A stretch of 64,000 nucleotides of DNA from a virus. The position numbers were made by a program, and so were the translations under genes. The DNA lies in IMG/VR virus record IMGVR_UViG_3300037189_012690, positions 1 to 64,000 of that record; one strand, given 5' to 3'. Under the pieces are notes generated by a model that saw only the letters and a list, made by a program, of their open reading frames with translations, did not search any database and was not told the origin of the DNA. Shown here one piece after another: positions 38,440 through 46,149 of the stretch; positions within the stretch are counted from its first letter, which is position 1, and each line of letters opens with the position of its first letter.

Positions 38440-39404
38440 TTACCTTCTTTGATAGCCTTTAATAAACTACGGAGAGATTCTTCAATTTTTTCCTCAGCCA
38501 CTTGGTACTCACGCTGATATAGGTTTTCATCTTCTGTGACTTTTTCTTCATCTTCTTCTTTGTCATCTTCTTTTCCAATCACAGTAGAAGTGTTCTTTGG
38601 TGTCTCACGTTTTGGAATATCAGTCTTTGTTGGATTCTGAGAAGGATTATCTTTAGTAGTACTTGTATTCTTTTGATCCTTACCATCATCTTTTTTAGCT
38701 TCGTCTACTTCTTTTTCAGAATCTTTTTTAGGACCTTCGTGGTCTCTTACGATGTCAAGTAATTTCTTTAGTAAATCTCGTACTGATTCTGGTTCTTCTT
38801 CTTCTTGCACAGTTTGTTGACCTGGCTGAGGGGTCATTCCTTTTGCTATACCAGCTAGTTCTTGATCACCTGAAGTAACTGTATTGTTACCAACATTGCT
38901 ACCGCTCGCACCACCAAAGCCAACACCACTTACGGCTGTTCCTTGTGCTCCACTACCTGTTGTTGCAGTAGTTGTAGTAGGTGCAGCAATTTGTCCCTGA
39001 GCATAATTAGGTGCATTTTGAGATTGAGCAACACCAACATCACCCATTTGATAATCCATTGATTTTGCTTTTACATATCCGCCGGGAGTTTTTGTTGATG
39101 ATACACCCACATCACCTGCGTTAAATGCAGTAGTAATATCACCTGTTTTTGCGTCCGCTGATTGTGACATTCCACCTAAACTTGCTGTGGGTGCTACTCT
39201 TTGCGGTTCTCCAACTTGCTTTTGCGGCGCCATGTACGGCATCTGTTTTGGAGAGTTTGGTGGAACGTTACCTCCAGCTGATGCATTACTAGCCGCTCTA
39301 GTAGCTGCTAATGTTTGTGCTGTTGTAGGGCGCATTGCGCCTGGCGCCGGAGCTTGTGCCTCATTGATGATATCAATGTATTTTTTGAAAAAATCGTGTT
39401 CCAT
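38436..39404 (-). CDS. Low-complexity late protein with capsid-targeting-like tag
   Basis: 322 aa. The N terminus MEHDFFKKYIDIINEAQ ends in I-N-E|A, fitting the T4 prohead-protease rule. The middle is Ala/Gly/Ser/Thr/Gln-rich and repetitive (AQSQNAPNYAQGQI), and the C-terminal third is highly charged. Probably an abundant internal or scaffold-type virion protein (inference). Its stop overlaps the transglycosylase start by 4 bp, and a late promoter lies upstream. Confidence 0.65.
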   Translation of the reverse strand: MEHDFFKKYIDIINEAQAPAPGAMRPTTAQTLAATRAASNASAGGNVPPNSPKQMPYMAPQKQVGEPQRVAPTASLGGMSQSADAKTGDITTAFNAGDVGVSSTKTPGGYVKAKSMDYQMGDVGVAQSQNAPNYAQGQIAAPTTTTATTGSGAQGTAVSGVGFGGASGSNVGNNTVTSGDQELAGIAKGMTPQPGQQTVQEEEEPESVRDLLKKLLDIVRDHEGPKKDSEKEVDEAKKDDGKDQKNTSTTKDNPSQNPTKTDIPKRETPKNTSTVIGKEDDKEEDEEKVTEDENLYQREYQVAEEKIEESLRSLLKAIKEGK

Positions 39405-39431
39405 AGTATATTTGCCTTTAAGGATAATATA

Positions 39432-40040
39432 CTATTTATCTAGAAACTTTCCATATATCTGTTTAAGTTGTTGAATGGTATGGTCAGTATTTTGTTCACG
39501 GTGTAATATACCGATTCCGCCCTTACCTTCCCATGCTGAAATGTACTTCTTATGGTCATCAACTAATACGTTAGGTTGACCGCCTTTTGTAGCGTATCTT
39601 TCCTTCATACCGTCAAATATCATAGGAAGTCCGGGGTTGTGTTGACTGAGCCAATATTTCTTACCCTCAATGCTTGCAGCCGTGATTAACTTTTGTTTGT
39701 CCTCAGGGCTTGAACGTAGGGGAGCGGATAAGATTGTGCAAGGAATCTTGTTGTCTTTGATCCACTGCACAAGTGCCATACCGTTTGGAAGTATTGGTAA
39801 AGTAGCAAAGAACTGATAGACAAATTCAGGACCTTCTGCTTGTAAGGCACGAATGCTTTCCTCACGCTTTTCTTTGTCACCAATTTGTTTGTATCTTTGT
39901 ACTTCAGGATTTTGAATTTTCTCGCCGTGCCATAAAGCCCAGCTTGTAAAAAAGTCTGCCTGAACTCCGTCCATGTCAAGGTACAACATAGGCGGTTTCT
40001 GTTCAACTACTTCTTGTTCTTGTACTTCAAAAATTTTCAT
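39432..40040 (-). CDS. HAD-superfamily phosphatase/5'-nucleotidase-like protein
   Basis: 202 aa. MLYLDMDGVQADFF is HAD motif I with both catalytic aspartates, CTILSAPL matches motif II, and NVLVDDHKKYISAW is motif IV. It is closest in style to 5'(3')-deoxyribonucleotidases. It starts MKIFEVQEQEV, a short N-terminal extension before the fold similar to tags on other late proteins here. Substrate unknown; nucleotide recycling is a reasonable guess. Confidence 0.8.
   Translation of the reverse strand: MKIFEVQEQEVVEQKPPMLYLDMDGVQADFFTSWALWHGEKIQNPEVQRYKQIGDKEKREESIRALQAEGPEFVYQFFATLPILPNGMALVQWIKDNKIPCTILSAPLRSSPEDKQKLITAASIEGKKYWLSQHNPGLPMIFDGMKERYATKGGQPNVLVDDHKKYISAWEGKGGIGILHREQNTDHTIQQLKQIYGKFLDK
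39433..39439 (-). promoter_or_regulatory. T4-type late promoter
   Basis: GATAAATAG on the minus strand, about 28 bases before the ATG at 39404, with AAAGGCA between. Confidence 0.6.
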
Positions 40041-40126
40041 TATTCACCATCTATCTCTTCGGTTAACCAACGTATGAATAAAACTGCTGCTACAAAACCT
40101 ATTATGATTAAAAATGTGTTAATCAT
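40040..40126 (-). CDS. Membrane microprotein, 28 aa
   Basis: MINTFLIIIGFVAAVLFIRW plus an acidic tail. Its ATG overlaps the stop of the upstream gene (ATGA), and its TAA shares a base with the HAD gene start. The precise coupling on both sides supports a real single-helix membrane peptide. Confidence 0.55.
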   Translation of the reverse strand: MINTFLIIIGFVAAVLFIRWLTEEIDGE

Positions 40127-40473
40127 TTTGGTTCCTCTTTCTTATGATGAGGATGCGGTTCTTCTTCTACTGCCTGTCTAAATTTCTTTTCTGCCTCAAC
40201 ATCAACTTTATGTGCTTCCATAACACGTTCACTTTCAATAATCTTACCACGTAAATGAAGTGTAGTGTTAACTTTTTGTTGCAATCTTATTAAGTCATTA
40301 TCTAGCATACGAATACGGTCGATTAATGCAATCAATGTAGTATTCGCTTCACTGAGAACAGGCTTAATATCCTTAGTCGCCCATTCCCAAACATAGTATA
40401 TCATGTAACCGGTTCCGCCTGCAGCAACTATGGGAAAACCATATTTGTTAATTAAATCAGCTATGCCATCCAT
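40123..40473 (-). CDS. Membrane protein with helical tail, 116 aa
   Basis: 116 aa from ATG 40473; the longer frame starting near 40626 overlaps the upstream gene and is not needed. One helix (FPIVAAGGTGYMIYYVWEW) is followed by a coiled-coil region (LIALIDRIRMLDNDLIRLQQ) and a His/Glu/Pro-rich end. This architecture recurs in T4-like phages (compare 41417) and is holin- or spanin-like in outline, but function is unknown. Confidence 0.65.
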   Translation of the reverse strand: MDGIADLINKYGFPIVAAGGTGYMIYYVWEWATKDIKPVLSEANTTLIALIDRIRMLDNDLIRLQQKVNTTLHLRGKIIESERVMEAHKVDVEAEKKFRQAVEEEPHPHHKKEEPK

Positions 40474-41024
40474 TATACTATCATCCAAATAGCTTGTGCC
40501 ATTAGTATAGCACCAATACCGCCAACCCACAAGCTGGCCCAGAACATAGTCATACTCACTGCTAATATACTTGCTGATAATAACACAATTGCTAACTGAA
40601 ATGCAGTACCGGCAAATGTATACCACGGACTACGTTTTTTAGCTTCTGCTCTATCTGCTGCTAGTTTCTGAGCCTTAGCCATTAACTCTTTTTTACCCTC
40701 ACCTTTTTCAGGATCACTTTCGTATCTTGCAATCTTTGCTCTTAGCTTCTCAACCTTTGCTGCATCCTTACGTGACAATGCATCATCAAGTTGCCCTTCA
40801 GCAATACTTTGCTTAATACTTTTTGCTTGATAGAAACCCCAAGTATCGTTTGCTTCAATTGTATTGTTTAATATTTTACTACTATTACTATTGCCTAAGT
40901 AAGCATTAACTGCTAATAGTGCAGCAACAACTGTGATAACCCATCCTGCTTTATCTTTAATTTTAGCTTCGGCTTCACTTCTTGTCAATACTTTTCCTGT
41001 TGCTTTATCAATCATTTGTTTCAT
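40473..41024 (-). CDS. Membrane protein, DUF4337-like
   Basis: 183 aa. An N-terminal cytosolic helix leads to a membrane segment (WVITVVAALLAVNAYLG), then NTIEANDTWGFYQAKSIKQS, which is the recognisable DUF4337 core. A charged coil and two further membrane helices follow (LAIVLLSASILAVSMTM and LWVGGIGAILMAQAIWM). Function unknown. Ends overlap neighbours by 3-17 bp. Confidence 0.75.
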   Translation of the reverse strand: MKQMIDKATGKVLTRSEAEAKIKDKAGWVITVVAALLAVNAYLGNSNSSKILNNTIEANDTWGFYQAKSIKQSIAEGQLDDALSRKDAAKVEKLRAKIARYESDPEKGEGKKELMAKAQKLAADRAEAKKRSPWYTFAGTAFQLAIVLLSASILAVSMTMFWASLWVGGIGAILMAQAIWMIV

Positions 41025-41238
41025 TATCTGCTCCTTTTATTATAAACTTCTCTAACACATCTATTTTTACTAATCTACGTACACCATTTTCTTCTACAAA
41101 CTTAAAGTAGTCTCCTACCTGCCAGCCCAGTTGTTCTACTTCTAATTCACTATCTAGTTTAATTCCGTTTTCATCTAGATTCCAAGTGTAATCATGAAAT
41201 AGCACAACTGATCCTTTAGATAAAATATGGGCACTCAT
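41008..41238 (-). CDS. Small phage protein, 76 aa
   Basis: 76 aa, beta-rich (SKGSVVLFHDYTWNL, QVGDYFKFVEENGVRRLVKI), resembling a small barrel. Overlaps both neighbouring genes. No family recognised. Confidence 0.6.
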   Translation of the reverse strand: MSAHILSKGSVVLFHDYTWNLDENGIKLDSELEVEQLGWQVGDYFKFVEENGVRRLVKIDVLEKFIIKGADNETND

Positions 41239-41417
41239 TTAAGGAATAGCCAAAACCCTAAACCTATTCCTACTATGAATCCTATTGCTAATGATACTAT
41301 AATGTCATTTGTATTATGTTGTTCGTAATACTTACCTTGATTTTCTAGGTATATCTTGTAGTTCTCAGGTAATGACTCATACCATTGATTCCATTTGTTT
41401 CCTTTGAATATTTTCAT
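41235..41417 (-). CDS. Small single-pass membrane protein, 60 aa
   Basis: 60 aa with a basic/aromatic N terminus and a C-terminal helix (IIVSLAIGFIVGIGLGFWLF). It overlaps the upstream gene by one base and the downstream gene by 4 bp. Function unknown. Confidence 0.6.
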   Translation of the reverse strand: MKIFKGNKWNQWYESLPENYKIYLENQGKYYEQHNTNDIIVSLAIGFIVGIGLGFWLFLK

Positions 41418-41695
41418 TAGTCTCTCCTTGCATCGTTTTTTCCGTCTGCTCTCGCAATACGGTCTACGTCTGGTCTGAGTCCTAATGCATTACTTACTGT
41501 TACGTCAATTCTTACTACATCATGGTTCATGGTTTTAACACGATTATCTAGGGCCATAATAATGCCCTTGATACCCATAACACTACCTGTTACACCAGCC
41601 AAGATAAACTTCAATGTCAAAAACACGAAATACCCTGCGGCACATGCACCGGCAATGGGAAACCCCACTTCGGCGACTAATTTGAAAAAGTCCAT
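41417..41695 (-). CDS. Conserved phage membrane protein, 92 aa
   Basis: 92 aa. Two adjacent hydrophobic segments (FPIAGACAAGYFVFLTLKFI and VTGSVMGIKGIIMA) and a helical tail NRVKTMNHDVVRIDV. This is a common small membrane protein of T4-like environmental phages, similar in plan to the product at 40123. GGGAG lies 7 bases upstream of the ATG. It is the first gene of the minus-strand membrane-protein operon. Confidence 0.65.
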   Translation of the reverse strand: MDFFKLVAEVGFPIAGACAAGYFVFLTLKFILAGVTGSVMGIKGIIMALDNRVKTMNHDVVRIDVTVSNALGLRPDVDRIARADGKNDARRD

Positions 41696-41743
41696 ATTTA
41701 TGCTCCCTGTAAAGTATTACGCTATTTTTTTGATCTAAGTCAA

Positions 41744-41750
41744 CTAAATA
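41744..41750 (+). promoter_or_regulatory. Possible late promoter for the curli locus
   Basis: CTAAATA, 39 bases before the csgF-like ATG. The minus-strand ATAAATAC at 41765-41772 faces the other way towards 41695, so the intergenic region is a divergent late-promoter region. Confidence 0.45.
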
Positions 41751-41764
41751 GTCTTATTATAGTA

Positions 41765-41772
41765 GTATTTAT
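41765..41772 (-). promoter_or_regulatory. T4-type late promoter
   Basis: GATAAATAC on the minus strand, about 70 bases upstream of the ATG at 41695. Confidence 0.55.
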
Positions 41773-41789
41773 CTGGAAAGATTGTACCA

Positions 41790-42245
41790 ATGGTAGTCAA
41801 AAAAATAATAAAGGTGGCTGTTCTAACTGCACTAACCAGCGTAGTTTATGCTGCGCCTTTACCCGATTATAGTTTTAAAAGTCCATCCTTTAATGGTATT
41901 GGATACAGCAGCCACGTACTTACTATAGAGAATCAGGAACATACTAGAAAAGAACAATTGAGGAAAGATATACAGTCAGCAATAGATAAGGCTGCAGCAG
42001 ATGCCAAAAACACAAATCTACAGAAATTCCTTAATAACTTAGAATCACGAATCTATGCACAAATCAGTCAAAACTTAGCAACTGCTATGTTTGCTAATGG
42101 TGGTAGTAATAGTGGTACACTGAACTTTGAGGGGAATAATATTTCATGGACGAAAGATTCTAGCAACGTATATTTGACAGTAACAGATTTAGTAGGGAAC
42201 ACCACACAGATTACAGTACCATTAGGACAATTTCAATTTCAATAA
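41790..42245 (+). CDS. csgF: Curli assembly protein CsgF-like
   Basis: 151 aa. The signal peptide (residues 1-21, ALTSVVYA|A) is followed by the CsgF layout. An N-terminal segment (DYSFKSPSFNGIGYSSHVL) corresponds to the part that inserts in the CsgG pore. A helical middle follows (NNLESRIYAQISQNLATAMF). A C-terminal beta domain (VYLTVTDLVGNTTQITVPLG) ends the protein. CsgF sits at the outer surface and couples secretion to curlin nucleation. The TAATG overlap with csgG shows translational coupling. Confidence 0.9.
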   Translation: MVVKKIIKVAVLTALTSVVYAAPLPDYSFKSPSFNGIGYSSHVLTIENQEHTRKEQLRKDIQSAIDKAAADAKNTNLQKFLNNLESRIYAQISQNLATAMFANGGSNSGTLNFEGNNISWTKDSSNVYLTVTDLVGNTTQITVPLGQFQFQ

Positions 42246-43387
42246 TGAGAACAATAAAAATATTATTATTACTAAGTTTATTATCAGGATGTGCAGTATC
42301 GCAAAACGAGCGTATGGGGTCAGCTCCTAAACCTGTTAATATGCCAGTAATGATGCAAAAAGAATTTGATAAGATTCCGGGTCCTGCAGGTGGACAACCT
42401 ATTACAGTAGCACTGTATGGATTTACAGATAAAACAGGTCAGCGTAGACCACAACAAAACGTAGCAAGTTTAAGCACTGCAGTAACACAAGGCGGTGAAA
42501 TGTTTTTGATTAAAGCATTGCAAGATGTAGGACAAGGTAAGTGGTTCAAAGTAGTTGAACGTGTAGGCATAGATGGCTTAACACGTGAACGACAATTGAT
42601 TCGTCAAATGCGTGAAGCATATGAAGGATCAAATGCTAAGCCTTTGCCACCTATGATGTTCGCCGGTATATTATTAGAAGGTGGCATAGTTGGATATGAT
42701 AGTTCAACTAAGTCAGGCGGTATGGCAGCACGTTGGTTAGGCATAGGACCTCAAACACAATATAGTGAAGATATTGTTACTGTGAGTATCCGTGCTATCA
42801 GTGTAAGCACAGGTGAAGTATTAGCAGCAGTAACAATGCAGAAAACAATTGTTAGTGCAGGTGACTCAGTAGCAGCAATGAAGTTCTTTGACGTGGGCAC
42901 CAAAGCGTTTGAATTTGAAGCAGGGTTAACTGTAAATGAGCCAGGGACATTTGCAGTTAAGAGTGCAATTGAAGCAGCAGTGCTTGAATTGATTAAAGAA
43001 GGTGCACGTAAAGGTATCTGGGCAATTGAAGATACTAAACCTGGCGTAATAATTATACCCGCTTCAAAGCAAGAACCTAAGGTGGAAACAAAAAAAGAAG
43101 ATGTAAAGAAAGAAGAACCTAAGGTAGAAGTAAAAGAAGAACCAAAAGAAGAGCCTAAGGAAGAAGTTAAATCCGAAGAGCCAAAAGTACAAGAAGTTGA
43201 CACACACAGTGAAACAAAAGAATCAAATGATAATAGGTTTGCTCAAAAAAGTAAAGTATTAGTGATGATACCTATAAAGATGAGTAAGCCTACTATTAAG
43301 ATGAAACAAGAAGAAAAACATGCTAGAAAAATTAGCAATAAAAAACAGGTCATTAAGAACCTGCACAATAAAAAAAAGAAAAAGTAA
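42245..43387 (+). CDS. csgG: Curli secretion channel CsgG with long charged C-terminal extension
   Basis: 380 aa. Lipobox LLSGC (C16) marks an outer-membrane lipoprotein. The CsgG core is clear: ITVALYGFTDKTGQRRP, LIKALQDVGQGKWFKVVER, and MFAGILLEGGIVGYDSSTKS followed by GGMAARWLGIGPQTQY and VSTGEVLAAVTMQKTI. CsgG forms a nonameric pore exporting curlin. Beyond about residue 270 is a Lys/Glu/Pro-rich extension and a very basic C-terminal tail, absent from normal CsgG (about 277 aa). Confidence 0.97.
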   Translation: MRTIKILLLLSLLSGCAVSQNERMGSAPKPVNMPVMMQKEFDKIPGPAGGQPITVALYGFTDKTGQRRPQQNVASLSTAVTQGGEMFLIKALQDVGQGKWFKVVERVGIDGLTRERQLIRQMREAYEGSNAKPLPPMMFAGILLEGGIVGYDSSTKSGGMAARWLGIGPQTQYSEDIVTVSIRAISVSTGEVLAAVTMQKTIVSAGDSVAAMKFFDVGTKAFEFEAGLTVNEPGTFAVKSAIEAAVLELIKEGARKGIWAIEDTKPGVIIIPASKQEPKVETKKEDVKKEEPKVEVKEEPKEEPKEEVKSEEPKVQEVDTHSETKESNDNRFAQKSKVLVMIPIKMSKPTIKMKQEEKHARKISNKKQVIKNLHNKKKKK

Positions 43388-43403
43388 GGACTCGTGAAAA
43401 ATC

Positions 43404-44183
43404 ATGAAAACAAAAATAGTAGTAATGATGGCGTTATTAACTTTAGCCAGTGTTGCTATATCAGGGGACAACAAAGTTTATTTGGATCAAATTGGTGATC
43501 GTAGCACTATTACTATAACTCAAGACGGATCGAGCAACACCGTTAAGGGTATAGGAATAGCACAAGATGCTAATGCTAAAATATATGGTGATGATACTGC
43601 AGTAACAATCACACAAACAGGTATCAACAATCGTTTAACATTAGGTATTAACGGCGGATCATTAGGTTCAACAAACGTGTTCAGCTACAGTGTTTCAGGT
43701 AACAATGGCATTGCACTTATAAATTGTAATGACGCTGAAACAGGAAAATGTAATCGTAACAATATTGGTATTACACAAGTAGGTAATAATTCACAGGCTA
43801 ACGTTTCAATTAGCGGTGAAAACAATGTAGTTACTGGTAACAGTGCAGGTGGTAATAACAATGCAATGAACTTTAACATCATTGGTGATGGATTACATCC
43901 TAGCATTGGTATCACAGGCGGTGGCGGTAACACAGGTAATATTACATTAGCTCCTAGTGTAGGTATTAATGCTACTGCTACTATGGTTATAGCGGGTGCT
44001 AATAATAATGTGTCTATTAATCAAACTGGTGGTGCAGTACTAGGACATAGTGCTACATTAGCAGTTACAGGTAGTGGCAATACATTATCAGTAACTCAAT
44101 CAGGTACTGCAGGTGATAACACATTTAATTTACAAAGTTCAGGAAGTACTAATTCATTTACAATAACACAAACTGCCCAATAA
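43404..44183 (+). CDS. Curlin-repeat amyloid subunit (CsgA/CsgB-like), 259 aa
   Basis: A Sec signal (TKIVVMMALLTLASVAISG) precedes repeated curlin motifs of the form N-x-h-x-I-x-Q-x-G-x-x-N: YLDQIGDRSTITITQDGSSN, VTITQTGINNRLTLGING, IGITQVGNNSQANVSISG, VSINQTG, LSVTQSGTAGDN, and SFTITQTAQ. It is longer and more irregular than E. coli CsgA, with Gly/Asn-rich inserts. It would be exported by CsgG and polymerise outside the cell. Located 16 bp after csgG, with no promoter between. Confidence 0.92.
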   Translation: MKTKIVVMMALLTLASVAISGDNKVYLDQIGDRSTITITQDGSSNTVKGIGIAQDANAKIYGDDTAVTITQTGINNRLTLGINGGSLGSTNVFSYSVSGNNGIALINCNDAETGKCNRNNIGITQVGNNSQANVSISGENNVVTGNSAGGNNNAMNFNIIGDGLHPSIGITGGGGNTGNITLAPSVGINATATMVIAGANNNVSINQTGGAVLGHSATLAVTGSGNTLSVTQSGTAGDNTFNLQSSGSTNSFTITQTAQ

Positions 44184-44193
44184 GGGGAAGGAG

Positions 44194-45303
44194 ATGAAAA
44201 CATGGTACCTAAGAATATCCTTACTATTGCTGAGCATATCGCCAATGAACGTAAACGCAGCAATAGGGACGATAACGGAACAAGTTCAGACTCCGCCTTC
44301 GATACTACGACAGAAGCAGACGTTGACGGGGTCCAAAGGGACTGGACTGGAGATGTTAGATACGGTAAGAACCCAACAGGGAAAAGTGGGACTCACGTTC
44401 GCAGACAACACAAAGGTACAGGTAACGGAGAATAGTAAACTAGTTATAGATGATTTTGTTTATGATCCTAACAGCAAGACAGGTGGAAAACTTGCTGTTA
44501 ATATAGCATTAGGTACCGTACGTTACGCATCAGGTCAAATAGCAAAGAACAATCCACAATCAGTAGCAGTTAATACTCCATCAGCCACAATTGGTGTTCG
44601 TGGTACAGACTTCACCGCAGCAGTAGATGAACTTGGTCGTAGTACTATTGTGTTGTTGCCTAGTTGTCCAGTAGGCTGGCGTGATGTTAAAACAGATTGT
44701 AAGACAGGTGAGATTAGTGTAACAAGTGATGAAGGTGTTGTGATAATGAATCAACCTTTTCAGGCTACTGTAGTACAAACACGTGAAACAAAACCTATGA
44801 AGCCAGTTATATTAAAACTGGATGAAGACCAAATGAATAATTTATTGATTATGACTCCAGTTAAATCTGAGAACAACAATGAAGCACGTGGTGATACTAA
44901 AAAAGGTTTTCTAGACGTTGATTATTTAAAATATGAAGGACTAGATAATGTATTAGCAACACAAGATCCATTCAAGTATAGTAAATTAGATGTTAATTTT
45001 TTAGAAAGAGATTTTCTAGTTAATATACTTGATTTAATTAATGCTATGCTTAAAGCGCAGATGGATTATTTAGAGAATGCTAATGCTAGACTGTTACCTG
45101 ATTATGTAGCATTAACTGGTGTAGTAGCAGTCATTGAAGATCCAATTGTGCAATTATGTCGTGAAGATAATGGCAGTAACATTGCATGTGCTACAGTAAG
45201 ACAAACTAGAGATGTGACTATTACTATTAATCAAGAACGTATGGAATTTAAGAATCGTGTCAATGCAGGTGGCACAAGCAATATAACAATTACACAACAT
45301 TAA
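44194..45303 (+). CDS. FecR-domain secreted protein ending in a curlin-like motif
   Basis: 369 aa with a signal peptide (LLLLSISPMNVNA|A). The FecR domain is visible in VGLTFADNTKVQVTENSKLV, GTVRYASGQI and the signature TPSATIGVRGTDFTAAVD. The C-terminal third is helical, then ends VNAGGTSNITITQH, which matches a curlin repeat half. This suggests the protein can dock on or seed the fibre. FecR-domain proteins often sit beside CHASE2 cyclases, as here. The start overlaps no gene; 2 bases separate it from the next. Confidence 0.9.
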   Translation: MKTWYLRISLLLLSISPMNVNAAIGTITEQVQTPPSILRQKQTLTGSKGTGLEMLDTVRTQQGKVGLTFADNTKVQVTENSKLVIDDFVYDPNSKTGGKLAVNIALGTVRYASGQIAKNNPQSVAVNTPSATIGVRGTDFTAAVDELGRSTIVLLPSCPVGWRDVKTDCKTGEISVTSDEGVVIMNQPFQATVVQTRETKPMKPVILKLDEDQMNNLLIMTPVKSENNNEARGDTKKGFLDVDYLKYEGLDNVLATQDPFKYSKLDVNFLERDFLVNILDLINAMLKAQMDYLENANARLLPDYVALTGVVAVIEDPIVQLCREDNGSNIACATVRQTRDVTITINQERMEFKNRVNAGGTSNITITQH

Positions 45304-45304
45304 G

Positions 45305-45898
45305 ATGAACTTTAGACTAGCTACTATATTATATTTTGTTTTAGTTTTACTACTATTAGTGGTGGGTTATGCATGGAGTGCAGACAATACAATTAGTGTA
45401 GATCAAATTGGTACTGGCAATACAGTTACTATTGAACAAACAGGGTTAGGACACACCGCCACTATAAACACAGGCAGTATTAGTGATGTAGATTATTCTG
45501 TGTTTACAATAACTCAACAAGGTGCTGCTAAAACAGCAACCGTTGAAGTTAAAGCCGGAATTAATAACACAATAGACATTAATCAAAGTGGTTCAGGTAA
45601 TCACATAGCTAACATACAGAATTTACAAGGTAATGGTAACAGTATTACTATAGGACAAACAGGTTCAGGATCTCATACTTTAATTGTTGATGGTAATAAT
45701 GTAAATAATGGTAACACTATAACATCTACCCAAAGCGGTGATGTAGGATCAGATAAATGGTTTAAAGTTTATCTACACGGTGCAACAAATGCAACAGTCA
45801 ATGTAGTACAGGATAATCCAACTACAGTAGACCAAGCAAGTATTATGATTAACTGTGCCCCAGGCACGTGCGGCATGTATAGTTATATTAAACATTAG
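45305..45898 (+). CDS. Second curlin-repeat protein (CsgB-like), 197 aa
   Basis: A long hydrophobic N-terminal signal or anchor (LATILYFVLVLLLLVVGYAW) is followed by curlin repeats: ISVDQIGTGNTVTIEQTGLG, FTITQQGAAKTATVE, IDINQSGSGNHIANIQN, ITIGQTGSGSHTLIVDG. The C terminus (SIMINCAPGTCGMYSYIKH) has two cysteines and departs from the repeat. The retained hydrophobic N terminus and odd tail would suit a nucleator such as CsgB, but the role split between the two curlins is inference. Confidence 0.88.
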   Translation: MNFRLATILYFVLVLLLLVVGYAWSADNTISVDQIGTGNTVTIEQTGLGHTATINTGSISDVDYSVFTITQQGAAKTATVEVKAGINNTIDINQSGSGNHIANIQNLQGNGNSITIGQTGSGSHTLIVDGNNVNNGNTITSTQSGDVGSDKWFKVYLHGATNATVNVVQDNPTTVDQASIMINCAPGTCGMYSYIKH

Positions 45899-45907
45899 AC
45901 TATAAGA

Positions 45908-46051
45908 ATGAACATTGAATTAATTCTACGTATGATTGAACATGGTTATACTGTGCAGGATATCCATCTAAGACTTAGACACCGTATAGAACTAATAGAA
46001 CTAGTTATCCAAAATCATGAAAAATGGAAGCGGGAAGTAGAACAACAATAA
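45908..46051 (+). CDS. Small helical protein, 47 aa
   Basis: ATG at 45908, 10 bases after the CsgB-like stop. Predicted helix-rich with RMIEHGYTVQDIHLRLRHRI; the segment may form a small helix-turn-helix. Last gene of the curli transcript before the terminator. Function unknown. Confidence 0.5.
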   Translation: MNIELILRMIEHGYTVQDIHLRLRHRIELIELVIQNHEKWKREVEQQ

Positions 46052-46073
46052 TAAAGTAGTACGGTAGTTTTTG

Positions 46074-46113
46074 GTAGCGGTCTAATTATATCTAGTTAGA
46101 CTGCTATTTTTTT
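46074..46113 (+). terminator. Rho-independent terminator ending the curli transcript
   Basis: GTAGCGGTCTAA pairs with TTAGACTGCTAT (one G-T pair) across an AT-rich loop, followed by seven Ts. Confidence 0.85.
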
Positions 46114-46117
46114 GTGT

Positions 46118-46125
46118 CTAAATAC
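46118..46125 (+). promoter_or_regulatory. Late-type promoter
   Basis: CTAAATAC, 24 bases before the cyclase ATG, with TAAGGTAG between. It overlaps the end of the terminator region. Confidence 0.6.
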
Positions 46126-46149
46126 TATTACAAACTATAAGGTAGATAG

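Noticed and set aside
42751-43203. 150-aa minus-strand ORF inside csgG
   Set aside because: Antisense of csgG; composition mirrors the repetitive charged extension.
44202-44435. 77-aa ORF in another frame at the start of the FecR gene
   Set aside because: It lies wholly inside the FecR-domain gene, which has signal peptide, domain match and operon context.
43404-45898. Possible CRISPR-like repeats in the curlin region
   Set aside because: The periodicity is at the protein level (curlin motifs); the DNA repeats are degenerate and have no spacer structure. No CRISPR array was seen anywhere in the window.
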